From Clostridiaceae bacterium (lineage in GTDB: Bacteria > Bacillota > Clostridia > Lachnospirales > Lachnospiraceae): a stretch of 64,000 bases of DNA. Below are positions 34,503 through 43,654 of the stretch, one piece after another. The number at the start of each line of letters is the position of its first letter. The first letter of the stretch is position 1. The DNA is taken from assembly GCA_910575795.1 (NCBI GenBank), contig CAJTGE010000012.1:1-64000 (forward strand). The letters run 5' to 3'. Made by a program: the position numbers and the translations under genes. The notes beneath the pieces are model-generated. The model ran no database searches, was not told the origin of the DNA, and saw only the letters and a list, made by a program, of their open reading frames with translations.

Positions 34503-35828
34503 TTACTCACGGCGCAGCAGAAAGAAGCGCCCGGCGATCTGCCCAAGGCGCCACAGATAGTCCGCCGCTTCCACGCTCTCTGTCACATAGATCGGAAAGC
34601 TTGCGATCCGCTCCCCGTCCATATAGTAAGAAGCGCTCCCGACCACGCTCCCGGCCTCCACGGGGGCCTTCTTTTCTTTTGCATACTCGTAGCGGATATC
34701 CGGCTGTTCCCCCTCCTTTAAAAGCAGCTTAAGCGTCTCCTGCTCCGCTCTTAAATTAAAGGACAAGGGGGCTGTCTTCTGCCTGCCGTCAGTCACCTGA
34801 AGCGGCGGAAATGTTTTATCCCGGTCAAACACTTCATAGTAATCGTACGTCTCAAACGCATAGCGGCAAAGCTTTTTCATATCCTCCCATTTATACGTCT
34901 TGTGCGGCGGCCAGCCGCAGCCGAGAAGCGCCACAATAAAGCGCCTTCCGTCCTTTTTGAGGGCCGAAATATAACAGTACCCCGCCCCTCCGGTGAAGCC
35001 CGTCTTGCCGGACAGCGCTTCGGGCATCATATTTAAGAGCGCATTGTGGTTTGCCAGATAAAACGACCGCTTCCCCTCCTTATCCTGGATCGTCCGGGAA
35101 GCGGTTCTCGTGATCGAAAGAAACGCCTCCCTTTTTGGCGAGAGCTCCACACAGTAGCGCATGATCCGCGCCAGATCCGCGGCTGTGGTGGAGTGGGCCT
35201 CCCCGTCCTCCTTCCTCGTCCCGTCCAGCCCGTTGGGCGTCACAAAGCAAGTATCCGCGCAGCCGATATCCCTGGCCTTCTGGTTCATCATGGCCGCGAA
35301 TCCCTCCACGCTTCCGCCGATGTGCTCCGCCACGGCCACGGCCGTGTCATTGTGCGATTCCAGCATCAGGGAATACAAAAGATCTCCCAGCCGGTACTCC
35401 TCCCCCTCCCGGATATTGAGCTGCACATCCGGCATGGAAGCCGCGTAGGAGCTGACCGAAACCCAGTCCTCCTCATTCCCCTCCTCCAGCGCCAGAATAC
35501 AGGTCATGATCTTCGTGGTGCTGGCCATGGGCCGTCTGACATCCGCCTCCTTGCCGTACAGCACCCGCCCCGTATCCGCGTCCATCAGCACAGCCGACTG
35601 CGCGTAGAGCTTTAATTCCTGCGCGTCCCCGGCGGCTTCTGCCGCGGTTTCTCCGCCTTCCTGCGCATAACAGACCGCCGCCCCCTGGAGCGAGCCCGCG
35701 CCCGGCAGAGCCAGGAGCAGGCCGGCCAGAAGGGCGGCGGCGTTTTGTCCGATTCGTCTGTATCCTGTTTTCCATTCATGTCGCTTCTGTCCGGGCCTTT
35801 TAGCTGCTTCTCCCATATGTCTCTCCAA
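34503..35828 (-). CDS. D-alanyl-D-alanine carboxypeptidase (PBP5/DacF type)
   Basis: 441 residues. N-terminal basic region with a hydrophobic signal (about 30-52). Serine peptidase S11 motifs: SxxK in MASTTKIMTCILAL, SxN in LESHNDTAVAVAEHIGG and KTG in SGKTGFTGGAGYC. C-terminal PBP5-associated beta domain, but no clear final amphipathic anchor. It removes the terminal D-Ala of peptidoglycan stem peptides. Monocistronic and convergent with the chemoreceptor. Confidence 0.93.
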   Translation of the reverse strand: MERHMGEAAKRPGQKRHEWKTGYRRIGQNAAALLAGLLLALPGAGSLQGAAVCYAQEGGETAAEAAGDAQELKLYAQSAVLMDADTGRVLYGKEADVRRPMASTTKIMTCILALEEGNEEDWVSVSSYAASMPDVQLNIREGEEYRLGDLLYSLMLESHNDTAVAVAEHIGGSVEGFAAMMNQKARDIGCADTCFVTPNGLDGTRKEDGEAHSTTAADLARIMRYCVELSPKREAFLSITRTASRTIQDKEGKRSFYLANHNALLNMMPEALSGKTGFTGGAGYCYISALKKDGRRFIVALLGCGWPPHKTYKWEDMKKLCRYAFETYDYYEVFDRDKTFPPLQVTDGRQKTAPLSFNLRAEQETLKLLLKEGEQPDIRYEYAKEKKAPVEAGSVVGSASYYMDGERIASFPIYVTESVEAADYLWRLGQIAGRFFLLRRE

Positions 35829-35868
35829 ACAGCTTCTTTAAGAAAACCTTATGCGCCGGATCCGGCTC

Positions 35869-37983
35869 TTATGATTTTAATGAGCGTTCCAGCGCCTCGT
35901 TGAGCGCCTCTGTCCCGGGCAGCGCGAAGCGCCCCCCTGCGATGATGGCTGTCCGCGTCCCGTCCGGCCCCACTGCCTCGATGCGGTCAAGCTCCGAATA
36001 GGGGATCGTGATATCCGTATGGCAGTTAAAATACGCCTCCTTTGGCCTTTCCTTCCTGAGGGCCGAAACCTCATTGTCCCTGGCCGTCATCTCCTTGCCG
36101 TCCGGGTTATACATCGGGCAGTCCTCCATGCGGCTGTAGCACGTATCGCCCACCGCAAAGTGGGGGCCCATCTTTTCCGCTATCAGGATCGGGAATTTAT
36201 CTAAAATCCCGTACCGCACCGCCGTCTCATAGGCCGTCGTATTGGTCCCAATGGCAAATTCCCCCATGGGAAGCGAGTCATGGTTTTTCAAAATCACCTG
36301 CTTCACCAGCGCGCGGCACTCTCCCGGGTCCTCAAAATTCCTGCACGTATAGGACGCCGTTTTCCCGTCCTTAAACACAATCTCCAGATCGCGGAACTGA
36401 AAATCGCCGATATACACGCTTCCCACGTGCAAAAGCCCTTCGGTTCCCTTAAGCATGGGGGAGGTAAAAACCTCTCCCACCGGAATATTCACATCCGCCA
36501 CGCAATTCTCAAAATTCGTCTCCTTTGCCGGATCCCGTAAGGGATGCAGCTTCACCGTAAGCTCCGTCCGGTTCTCCCCCCGCCCGGTGACATATACATA
36601 CTCCGCCCGGTCAAGCGCGTCGATCAGCACCTGCTGGATCCCGCGGTACAGCTCATAGTCCAGGGTATTGATGCGGATCGTCTCCCCGAAAATCTCCTCA
36701 AACGACGGCCCGATCTCCGGCAGCGGAAACGCGATGATCGTAAAACTCGTCTCACTGCCCGGGATATAGGCATCCACAATCCGCGACGCCTCACTGGCAT
36801 AGGAGATCACCCGCTTTTCCTGCTTCTCGCTTAAGGAAAACGCCTCTCTCTTATTCTGAGGCGCAAAGCCTTCCCCGCCGAAGGTCTCCACCACAGCCGG
36901 GCCCGCATATCCGGCCGCCAGCTCCTTATACTGCTCATAGGCGACCTGCAGGACCGACAGCTTCCGCTCCCGGAACGCCTTGTCAAAATAGACCGCCTGA
37001 TCATAGCGGTGATCATACTCATACTGGCGGTTCGCCGGCCCCGCATAATACCCGTTCACCCTAAAGGCCGCCCGGTTCATGGTCCCCACCGCCGCGCGGC
37101 AGATCACCGGCTCAAGGCCCATGGCGCGGAAATTTTCCACCGCCGCGCGGATCATGCGCTCAAAGCCGATATGGTAGCGGATCTGGACGGTTTTTTTACG
37201 CTTATAATCACGCCCCGAGACCTCAAAGCCCTTTTTATACCCTTCGGTAAATGTATCCGCCATCCGCCGGATCGTCTCCTCCGGAAGTCCGTTCAAAAAC
37301 GCCGCCACTGAGCGCTCCGTCCCGGAAATATACTCGCCAAAGCGGTATAAATACCGCAGATCCGTCAAATCGCTGTCCATGATAATGGACAGGGCAAAGT
37401 CAAGCGACGGATCCAGCGTCTCGCGGACGCGGTACGTCAGCGTCATATCGCAGTAATCACTCACAAAATAATAGAGCGCTTCCTTCACCGCGCCAAAATC
37501 CGGCTCGTCCTCCTCGAACCGGTTATAGACCTCGATGAACACCTCCTCAAGGATCGTCATATCCGTCAGACGCCCCTCAAAGGCAAAAACAATCATGCTG
37601 CGGATCTCGGCGTACAGAAAGGAAAGCCATGCGCCGATATCCTCCCCCAGCTCCCTGACCGCGCAGGAAGGATTGGCAAAACTGTCCTCATACGCGGACG
37701 GCAGGATATCCGCGTAAAGCGCATGATTTAATGCCTCCCACTCCTTTAGGGAAAGGCTGTCAAGCCGCCCCGCCTCCTGCATCCCATACACCCGCTCCAC
37801 GAGCAGGATAAACTGCGCCGTCCGCTCAAAATACGCTCTCCACGGCTTACGCGCCGTCTTCTCTTCCTCCATCCGGCGGATCCGCCCAAGCGCCAGCTCA
37901 TGGCGCTCCCTCACCGCGTCCGCGCCGATCAAAACGGCCTCGCCGCCGTCCTTCTCTCTTCCTGCTTCGCCATCAAACTCCAT
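35869..37983 (-). CDS. M29-like leucyl aminopeptidase
   Basis: 704 residues from ATG 37983 (GAGGTGACGGAT site). An upstream frame to 38250 only overlaps the next gene and is not used. The C-terminal half resembles thermophilic aminopeptidases of family M29: ELTVKLHPL, ENCVADVNIPVGEVFTSP, GEFAIGTNTTAY, KMGPHFAVGDTCY and a His-Thr-Asp near the end are compatible with metal ligands. The N-terminal ~300 residues are helical and not recognised. About twice the usual M29 length, so this is a two-part protein. Confidence 0.75.
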   Translation of the reverse strand: MEFDGEAGREKDGGEAVLIGADAVRERHELALGRIRRMEEEKTARKPWRAYFERTAQFILLVERVYGMQEAGRLDSLSLKEWEALNHALYADILPSAYEDSFANPSCAVRELGEDIGAWLSFLYAEIRSMIVFAFEGRLTDMTILEEVFIEVYNRFEEDEPDFGAVKEALYYFVSDYCDMTLTYRVRETLDPSLDFALSIIMDSDLTDLRYLYRFGEYISGTERSVAAFLNGLPEETIRRMADTFTEGYKKGFEVSGRDYKRKKTVQIRYHIGFERMIRAAVENFRAMGLEPVICRAAVGTMNRAAFRVNGYYAGPANRQYEYDHRYDQAVYFDKAFRERKLSVLQVAYEQYKELAAGYAGPAVVETFGGEGFAPQNKREAFSLSEKQEKRVISYASEASRIVDAYIPGSETSFTIIAFPLPEIGPSFEEIFGETIRINTLDYELYRGIQQVLIDALDRAEYVYVTGRGENRTELTVKLHPLRDPAKETNFENCVADVNIPVGEVFTSPMLKGTEGLLHVGSVYIGDFQFRDLEIVFKDGKTASYTCRNFEDPGECRALVKQVILKNHDSLPMGEFAIGTNTTAYETAVRYGILDKFPILIAEKMGPHFAVGDTCYSRMEDCPMYNPDGKEMTARDNEVSALRKERPKEAYFNCHTDITIPYSELDRIEAVGPDGTRTAIIAGGRFALPGTEALNEALERSLKS

Positions 37984-37988
37984 ATCCG

Positions 37989-38330
37989 TCACCTCTTCAC
38001 TCCGAGCAGAATCATCACCAGCCACCAGATCAGCAGCAGTCCGGAGACAATCATGCCAATCCGCGCCAGAATATAATTCTTCTCCTCTTCTTTTAACGCT
38101 TTCCTCCCATACAGCAGCGCAGACACTGACAAAAGCAGGCTGCAAAAGCACATGGCCAGCGCCGGCATGGGGGTATTTCCCTGATTTCTCACACTGAGGG
38201 CCATCCCCGCGCCGCCGAGAAAGAGGGCAGACAGTGTCAGCCCCAGGCACGGGTAGCCCAGCGCCGCCAGCGGCTTTTTGATATAAGAAAACGGCCTCTC
38301 CTCACTCTGGTTATCTTTTTGACGCGCCAT
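37989..38330 (-). CDS. Small membrane protein (DUF6142-like)
   Basis: 113 residues with three to four membrane segments (PCLGLTLSALFLGGAGMALSV, ALAMCFCSLLLSVSALLYG, IGMIVSGLLLIWWLVMILLG). Resembles the DUF6142 group of Clostridia. It starts inside the VanZ gene (20-bp overlap) and ends 5 bp before the aminopeptidase. Function unknown. Confidence 0.75.
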   Translation of the reverse strand: MARQKDNQSEERPFSYIKKPLAALGYPCLGLTLSALFLGGAGMALSVRNQGNTPMPALAMCFCSLLLSVSALLYGRKALKEEEKNYILARIGMIVSGLLLIWWLVMILLGVKR

Positions 38331-38811
38331 CCATAAGCCTCCTGATTCCCCTGCAGAGCATCAGACAAAGATACCCCGCGATTCCTCCAATCGTATTCAA
38401 AAACATATCGTCCACATCAAAGCTGCCCACCTTAAACACAAGCTGCACTGTCTCAATCCCCAGCGTAAAGAGAAAGCTTAGGACAATCACCGTGTGCCAT
38501 CTCCCGCACCGCCGGCTGATGAGGGGCAGAATAAAGCCAAAAGGCATAAAGCAGACCACATTTCCCACTGTATTCATCAAAAACGCCTTCATGCCCAGCA
38601 GCTCGCGATACTTGTAAAACCTCGTTATCTCCCTGAAAAGAACGAGATTATAGGCGTAATCCGTCTGATCCGTCCGCCCAAATCCGTCCGAAAAAAACAT
38701 AAAATATGTGATAACCGCCAGATAGCCGATAAAAAGAAGCCAGTAAACCATCCGGCGAAACCTTGTCCTTTTTCTCATCATTACCCAATCTTTTAGCGAA
38801 ACATGTTCCAT
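38311..38811 (-). CDS. VanZ-like family membrane protein
   Basis: 166 residues, four membrane segments. VanZ pattern: FRRMVYWLLFIGYLAVITYFMFF, NTVGNVVCFMPFGFILPLIS, SFLFTLGIETVQLVF and DVDDMFLNTIGGIAGYL. VanZ homologues are associated with glycopeptide tolerance in a few cases; most are uncharacterised. Overlaps the following DUF6142-like gene by 20 bp. Confidence 0.9.
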   Translation of the reverse strand: MEHVSLKDWVMMRKRTRFRRMVYWLLFIGYLAVITYFMFFSDGFGRTDQTDYAYNLVLFREITRFYKYRELLGMKAFLMNTVGNVVCFMPFGFILPLISRRCGRWHTVIVLSFLFTLGIETVQLVFKVGSFDVDDMFLNTIGGIAGYLCLMLCRGIRRLMDGASKR

Positions 38812-38962
38812 CCTTTCCGTTTCCGAATGATCCCGCAGCCGGGCAGAGAAGCTCTCTTCCCCGGCCTGCCCCTGTGCAAAAAGAATACTGCAGTTCCCTG
38901 CAGCATTCTTCCCGGTCAGATATCGTATCGTACATGCAGCGTCCCTGTAGCCGCCGTCTCAT

Positions 38963-39112
38963 CTAAAAGGTAATCTTTGCCTTCCTTTTCAAAAGAAAGG
39001 AACCGCTGACAATCGCCAGCACGCCGGCGGCAAGTCCCACTGTGATCAGAACGCTTCCGATCACAATGTTAATCACCCCGGCCGCGCGCATCGTCTTATA
39101 CACCTGTTCCAT
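38963..39112 (-). CDS. Small hydrophobic protein
   Basis: 49 residues from ATG 39112, with GGGAGAGGGG upstream. One long or two short membrane helices (INIVIGSVLITVGLAAGVLAIVSG) and a basic tail KRKAKITF. It overlaps the end of pyrE by 17 bp, suggesting translational coupling. Function unknown. Confidence 0.6.
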   Translation of the reverse strand: MEQVYKTMRAAGVINIVIGSVLITVGLAAGVLAIVSGSFLLKRKAKITF

Positions 39113-39809
39113 GGACGTTCCCCTCTCCCGCCCCCTGATCCGCACCATACTGCGCATAATACGCGTCAATCGCGGACTTGATGGCGTCATCAATCACAAT
39201 CTCCCCGCGGCATTCCTGATTATACAGACGCCCCACCACATCCTTCATGGACACGATTGCCGCCGCCTTAAAGCCGTAGAGCTCCTCTATCTCCTCCAGC
39301 GCGCTCTTTTCCCCCTTGCCCCGCTCCATGCGGTTTAAGGAAACGATCAGGCCTTTGATCTCCACATCGGCCTGCGCCCGGATGATCGGATACGTCTCCT
39401 CAATCGATTTCCCGGACGTGGTCACATCCTCAATCATCACCACGCGATCCCCGTCCTTAAGTTTACTTCCAAGGAGAATCCCCGCGTCGCCGTGATCCTT
39501 CTCCTCCTTGCGGTTTGCGCAGTAGCGGACATCCTTTCCGTACAGCTCGCTTATCGCCATCGCCGTGGCCACAGCCAGCGGGATCCCCTTATAAGCCGGC
39601 CCAAACAGGACATCAAACTCCAGGCCGAAATTGTCGTGGATGGCCTTTGCATAGTATTCCCCCAGCCTGCGGAGCTGCGCGCCTGTGACATACGCGCCCG
39701 CATTCATAAAAAACGGGGACTTCCTGCCGCTCTTTAGCGTAAAGTCTCCGAATTTCAAAACGCCGCTCTGCACCATAAACTCTATAAATTCTTTCTTATA
39801 CTGCTCCAT
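39096..39809 (-). CDS. pyrE: Orotate phosphoribosyltransferase
   Basis: 237 residues from ATG 39809 (GGGAGG 11 nt upstream). PRTase motif VVMIEDVTTSGKSIEETYP, and LKSGRKSPFFMNAG, FGPAYKGIPLAVATA. It makes orotidine 5'-phosphate. It is separated from pyrFKD by a Uma2 gene and 617 bp that include a repeat; it has its own promoter at 39970-39998. Confidence 0.95.
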   Translation of the reverse strand: MEQYKKEFIEFMVQSGVLKFGDFTLKSGRKSPFFMNAGAYVTGAQLRRLGEYYAKAIHDNFGLEFDVLFGPAYKGIPLAVATAMAISELYGKDVRYCANRKEEKDHGDAGILLGSKLKDGDRVVMIEDVTTSGKSIEETYPIIRAQADVEIKGLIVSLNRMERGKGEKSALEEIEELYGFKAAAIVSMKDVVGRLYNQECRGEIVIDDAIKSAIDAYYAQYGADQGAGEGNVHGTGV

Positions 39810-39969
39810 CGAATCCAAAACCTCCCTGTCCGCAGGCCGCCTCCTGTCCCGGAAAATGCCCGCCTGCACTGTCTGTATAACGCTTTTATGCCATTTTCAA
39901 CGGATACTTGCCATTTTCCATCTTCTTTATAATAAAAATCAGGGAAGGAACCTATCAAATAGCTTTTTC

Positions 39970-39998
39970 ATTCTAACATATTTCCTGTCTATATTCAA
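39970..39998 (-). promoter_or_regulatory. Promoter of pyrE
   Basis: Minus strand: -35 TTGAAT (39993-39998), 17-bp spacer, -10 TAGAAT (39970-39975). The leader is about 150 nt. The rest of the gap up to 40211 is A/T-rich with no gene. Confidence 0.65.
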
Positions 39999-40211
39999 CC
40001 TGTTTCCGTTTATCTTTTCAATGCCGATCGCCGTTAATGTAACGGTTCAGATACCCCCGGTTACCCATTAATGGCTTTCACTTTTTCGCAAATCCGCTGT
40101 AATTCCCCCAAATAAACAGCGGCAAAATTAAAGGCGGAGAAAGGATTGCACAGGAAATGCCAAATAAGAATGAATCATTATAACGCTTGACCGATTTGCT
40201 GATTTGCAACA

Positions 40212-40340
40212 AGTCAACAACCCTGCTGCAAGCAACGGGCGTCAAACTTGCAGCGCTGCAGAGCAGCAGGGTATTTGACCCTCGCGGCAGCCGCCAAATG
40301 TGCATGCAGGCATGCCCACTTGGCTCGTTGCCCGCGGGAA
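40212..40340 (+). repeat. Dispersed repeat family Q, copy 3
   Basis: AGTCAACAACCCTGC to CCCGCGGGAA, same orientation as the others on the plus strand. Compared with copy 1, CCCCGCTGC/GCAGCGGGG has become CCCTGCTGC/GCAGCAGGG: a C-G pair replaced by T-A on both sides. Open frames crossing it are made by the repeat and are not genes. Confidence 0.85.
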
Positions 40341-40426
40341 TCAAAGAGGCAAACGGCGGGCATAAATTTGTAACAGATCTACCCCGCCGCTTTATACAGG
40401 CCCGCCGCCCGCGCATTTCTATACGC

Positions 40427-40924
40427 CTAAATCATAAACAACGTATCAAAATCCGTCTTCAGATGCGGGAACATCACGAGCTGTAAATCTTCTTTATTTT
40501 CTTCACGGACTGTTTTATATAAATAGAAATACGTCGTCCCGTCTTCACGGCCATCGTTTAAATAGATTTCTACCTGTCTTTTTCTCCAGTCCGCCAGCCA
40601 GTATTCAGACACGCCGACACGCTGATAAATATTCATTTTTTCACCGCGGTCATAGCTTTCTGTCGAGTCGGAGATCACTTCCATGACCATCCGCGGAATT
40701 CCGGTCAGCGACACATTTTTTCTGTCTCTGGTATTACAGTTGATTGAAACGTCCGGTATCACAATCTTATTCCCGTTTTCGCTCCATTGATACTGAACAC
40801 CGTCTCCGAGAACACGGCATAAGGAATCTGTAAGCTGCCGCCCAATCATAACCACAAAATTATTGATTACAAATGAATGCTCGATAAACGTATTGCTCAT
40901 ATCCTGTACAGGCATCGCGTCCAT
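40427..40924 (-). CDS. Uma2 family (DUF820) restriction-endonuclease-fold protein
   Basis: 165 residues. Uma2 pattern: IVIPDVSINC, RMVMEVISDSTESYDRGEKMN, YQRVGVSEYWLADWRKRQVEIY. PD-(D/E)XK-type residues D, E and the Lys in the ExK-like stretch are compatible with a nuclease core. Usually in cyanobacteria and scattered in Firmicutes; role unknown. GC content is visibly lower than that of the pyr genes on both sides and it lies 21 bp after pyrD, so it looks inserted in the pyr operon. Confidence 0.85.
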   Translation of the reverse strand: MDAMPVQDMSNTFIEHSFVINNFVVMIGRQLTDSLCRVLGDGVQYQWSENGNKIVIPDVSINCNTRDRKNVSLTGIPRMVMEVISDSTESYDRGEKMNIYQRVGVSEYWLADWRKRQVEIYLNDGREDGTTYFYLYKTVREENKEDLQLVMFPHLKTDFDTLFMI

Positions 40925-40945
40925 CCGTCTTACCTCTTTTCTTCC

Positions 40946-41851
40946 TCACCCTACAGCCCCAATCAGCTCCCGGATGTCCTCTGTCCCATACCGCTCCATG
41001 TACGCCGCAATCCCGTCCGCGATCTCCACAGCCGCGTCAGGGTTGCGGAAATTCGCCGTGCCCACAGCCACCGCCGTGGCCCCTGCCAGCAAAAACTCAA
41101 TCGCGTCGTCGGCTGTCATGATGCCGCCCATGCCGATGATCGGAAGCGATACGGCATGCGCTGTCTCATACACCATGCGCACCGCGATCGGCTTCACCGC
41201 CGGGCCTGATAAGCCTCCGGTCCGGTTTGCCAGCGCAAAGGTTCTTTTATGGATATCGATCTTCATGCCGGTCAGGGTATTAATCAGCGACAGCGCGTCC
41301 GCGCCCCCGGCCTCAGCCGCCCGGGCCATCTCGGTGATATCCGTCACATTGGGGCTCAGCTTCATGATCACCGGCTGGCGCGCATGGCGCTTCACCTCCC
41401 TGGTGATGGCCTCCACCGCCTTTGGGTCCTGACCGAAGGCAATGCCGCCTTCCTTCACATTGGGGCAGGAAATATTGATTTCCATCAGATCAACCGGCTG
41501 CGCGGACAGCTTTTCCACCACGTCCACATAGTCGGAGACGCTCTTTCCACACACATTGACAATAATTTTGGTGTCAAACTGTTTCAGGAACGGGATATCC
41601 CGCCTGGAAAACAGGTCAAAGCCGGGATTCTGCAGGCCAATAGCATTGAGCATGCCGCCGTAGACCTCCGCAATGCGCGGCGTGGGATTGCCCGGCCACG
41701 GTTCATTGGCCACGCCCTTTGTCACCACCGCGCCCAGCCGGTTTAAATCCACCAGCGCGGAATACTCTTCGCCTGAGCCAAAGGTCCCGGATGCGGTCAT
41801 AACGGGATTTTTAAGCTCCACACCGGCAATCGTTACCGCCGTCTTACTCAT
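40946..41851 (-). CDS. pyrD: Dihydroorotate dehydrogenase B, catalytic subunit
   Basis: 301 residues, class 1B enzyme with [35 protein letters not shown] (catalytic Cys region), [31 protein letters not shown]. It oxidises dihydroorotate and passes electrons to PyrK. Start overlaps the pyrK stop as ATGA. Confidence 0.96.
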   Translation of the reverse strand: MSKTAVTIAGVELKNPVMTASGTFGSGEEYSALVDLNRLGAVVTKGVANEPWPGNPTPRIAEVYGGMLNAIGLQNPGFDLFSRRDIPFLKQFDTKIIVNVCGKSVSDYVDVVEKLSAQPVDLMEINISCPNVKEGGIAFGQDPKAVEAITREVKRHARQPVIMKLSPNVTDITEMARAAEAGGADALSLINTLTGMKIDIHKRTFALANRTGGLSGPAVKPIAVRMVYETAHAVSLPIIGMGGIMTADDAIEFLLAGATAVAVGTANFRNPDAAVEIADGIAAYMERYGTEDIRELIGAVG

Positions 41852-42612
41852 AGCTCCACCTCCCCGGCCAGAAATACAGGGCCGTCCTTACAGATCCGGC
41901 GGTTGCGCACATTGCTGTGGGCGTCCGTCTCCCTGGTCCGGCACACGCAGGCCAGGCACGCGCCCACGCCGCAGGCCATCCGCTCCTCCAGCGATACATA
42001 CAGACGGATCCCCTGTTCCTCTGCATACTCCTTTAACGCCTTAAGCATCGGCGCCGGGCCGCAGGCATACATCACGTCCGCCGTAAGACCGCGCCCGCGG
42101 ATCACGTCCAGGACATTGCCTTTATCCCCCGCGCTGCCGTCCTCTGTGGCCGCGAACACTTCGCCGTACGCCTCAAACTCGTCCCGCAGAAACATCTGCG
42201 AATCGCGGTAGCCCAGGATAATCTGCTTCTCACAGTTTAAGCTCTTCGCCAGCTCCAGCATGGGGGGAATGCCGACCCCGCCCCCGATCAGGAATACGTT
42301 TTCACCCTCCAGCGGAAAGCCGTTCCCTAAAGGCCCCATGATTTCAATGGGATCCCCTGACTCATACAGCGAGAATTCCTTTGTTCCCGCGCCTGCTGCG
42401 CGGTAAACGATGCGCAGCCGGCCTTCCTCCGGATCCGTCTCACAGATGCTGATCGGCCGCGGCAGAATCCTTGAGCCGTCCCGGCTGTACACGTTTATAA
42501 ACTGGCCCGGCCCGGCCTCCTTTGCCGCCTCTGTGACGATCCACATGCTGAAAATGTCCGGCGCGAGCGCCTCCTGGCTGTAAACCACAGCCGTCTCCTT
42601 TACCTGCGCCAT
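41848..42612 (-). CDS. pyrK: Dihydroorotate dehydrogenase B, electron-transfer subunit
   Basis: 254 residues, FAD and [2Fe-2S] protein linking PyrD to NAD+. FAD region [15 protein letters not shown] region [15 protein letters not shown]; cluster cysteines in [15 protein letters not shown] and a later Cys (ICKDG). Strong AAGGAGGAG before the ATG, 13 bp after pyrF. Confidence 0.95.
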   Translation of the reverse strand: MAQVKETAVVYSQEALAPDIFSMWIVTEAAKEAGPGQFINVYSRDGSRILPRPISICETDPEEGRLRIVYRAAGAGTKEFSLYESGDPIEIMGPLGNGFPLEGENVFLIGGGVGIPPMLELAKSLNCEKQIILGYRDSQMFLRDEFEAYGEVFAATEDGSAGDKGNVLDVIRGRGLTADVMYACGPAPMLKALKEYAEEQGIRLYVSLEERMACGVGACLACVCRTRETDAHSNVRNRRICKDGPVFLAGEVEL

Positions 42613-42625
42613 ACGGCTCTCCTCC

Positions 42626-43543
42626 TTATAACACGCGGTTAATGTCCTGAATCATATCCATCACGGCCTGCCTGGCCGCCTCACCGAAGCGCCCCGCCCC
42701 GAAATCAGCGTACTCCTCCTTCTTCCAGGCCGCTATAATGCCCCGGGATGAATTGACGATCGCCCCCAGGCCGTCCTCATTAAAGCAGTGCCTTAAATCC
42801 TCCGCAGCGCCGCCCTGCGCCCCGTAGCCCGGAACCAGGAAATATGTACGCGGCATCTGTTTTCTGAGCGCCCGGCTCATCTCCGGATACGTCGCGCCCA
42901 CCACGGCCCCCACATTGCTGTAGGCCCCGTCCATGGAAGCGCTCCCCCACTCCGCAACCTTGTCCGCCACGAGCTCATACAGGGGCCTTCCGTCAATCAG
43001 GCAGTCCTGGAATTCCCCGCTCGACGGATTGGAGGTCTTAACCAGGACAAAAATTCCTCTGTCATACTCGCTGCAGGCATCCACAAACGGCTTTACGCCA
43101 TCCGTCCCGAGGTAAGGGTTCACCGTGATATAATCTGTGTCAAATCCCGCGAAGGAAGCGCCGCCCACCTTCACGCGGCCGATATGCCCCGCCGCGTAGG
43201 CTGCCGAGGTCGAGCCGATATCGCCCCGCTTCACATCCCCGATGACAATCAGGCCCTTTTCCCGGCAGTATCGAACCGTGCGCTCATATACCTTAAGCCC
43301 CTCAAGGCCAAACTGCTCATACATGGCAATCTGCGGCTTCACAGCCGGAATCAAATCCGCCGTGGCGTCCACAAGTTCCCGGTTAAACTGCCAGACCGCC
43401 TCCGCGGCCCCCTTAAGCGTCTCGCCAAACTCATCAAACGCCTTCTCAAGCACCTGCTCCGGGATATAGCCGAGCATAGGATCAAGGCCAACGCAGACCG
43501 GGGCCTTTGTGTCCTGTATCTTTTCAATTAATCGCTGAACCAT
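42626..43543 (-). CDS. pyrF: Orotidine 5'-phosphate decarboxylase (type 2)
   Basis: 305 residues, the longer type 2 form. VCVGLDPMLGYIPEQ at the N-terminus, VIGDVKRGDIGSTSAAYA (catalytic Lys/Asp set) in the middle, and FLVPGYGAQGGAAEDL near the end. It forms UMP. First gene of the pyr operon with promoter at 43626-43654; the leader contains a short hairpin ACAGGC/GCCTGT but no PyrR-type anti-terminator that I can recognise. Confidence 0.95.
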   Translation of the reverse strand: MVQRLIEKIQDTKAPVCVGLDPMLGYIPEQVLEKAFDEFGETLKGAAEAVWQFNRELVDATADLIPAVKPQIAMYEQFGLEGLKVYERTVRYCREKGLIVIGDVKRGDIGSTSAAYAAGHIGRVKVGGASFAGFDTDYITVNPYLGTDGVKPFVDACSEYDRGIFVLVKTSNPSSGEFQDCLIDGRPLYELVADKVAEWGSASMDGAYSNVGAVVGATYPEMSRALRKQMPRTYFLVPGYGAQGGAAEDLRHCFNEDGLGAIVNSSRGIIAAWKKEEYADFGAGRFGEAARQAVMDMIQDINRVL

Positions 43544-43625
43544 CGCTTCCTCCTTACGGGGTGTATCTTGTCGTCGTTATCCTGTACAGGCGGGAGATGG
43601 AAAACTCTGCCTGTCATCTTTCCTT

Positions 43626-43654
43626 ATTTTAGCATATGGGGCAGGGGCTTTCAA
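43626..43654 (-). promoter_or_regulatory. Promoter of the pyr operon
   Basis: Minus strand: -35 TTGAAA (43649-43654), 17-bp spacer, -10 TAAAAT (43626-43631). It overlaps the end of the nitroreductase gene. Confidence 0.7.

Noticed and set aside
19921-40340. CRISPR array
   Set aside because: Family Q repeats are kilobases apart, long, and without regular spacers.
40078-40416. 112-codon minus-strand frame and similar frames at 19894-20181 and 21801-22100
   Set aside because: They share identical peptide segments only because they cross the family Q repeat; no ribosome binding sites.
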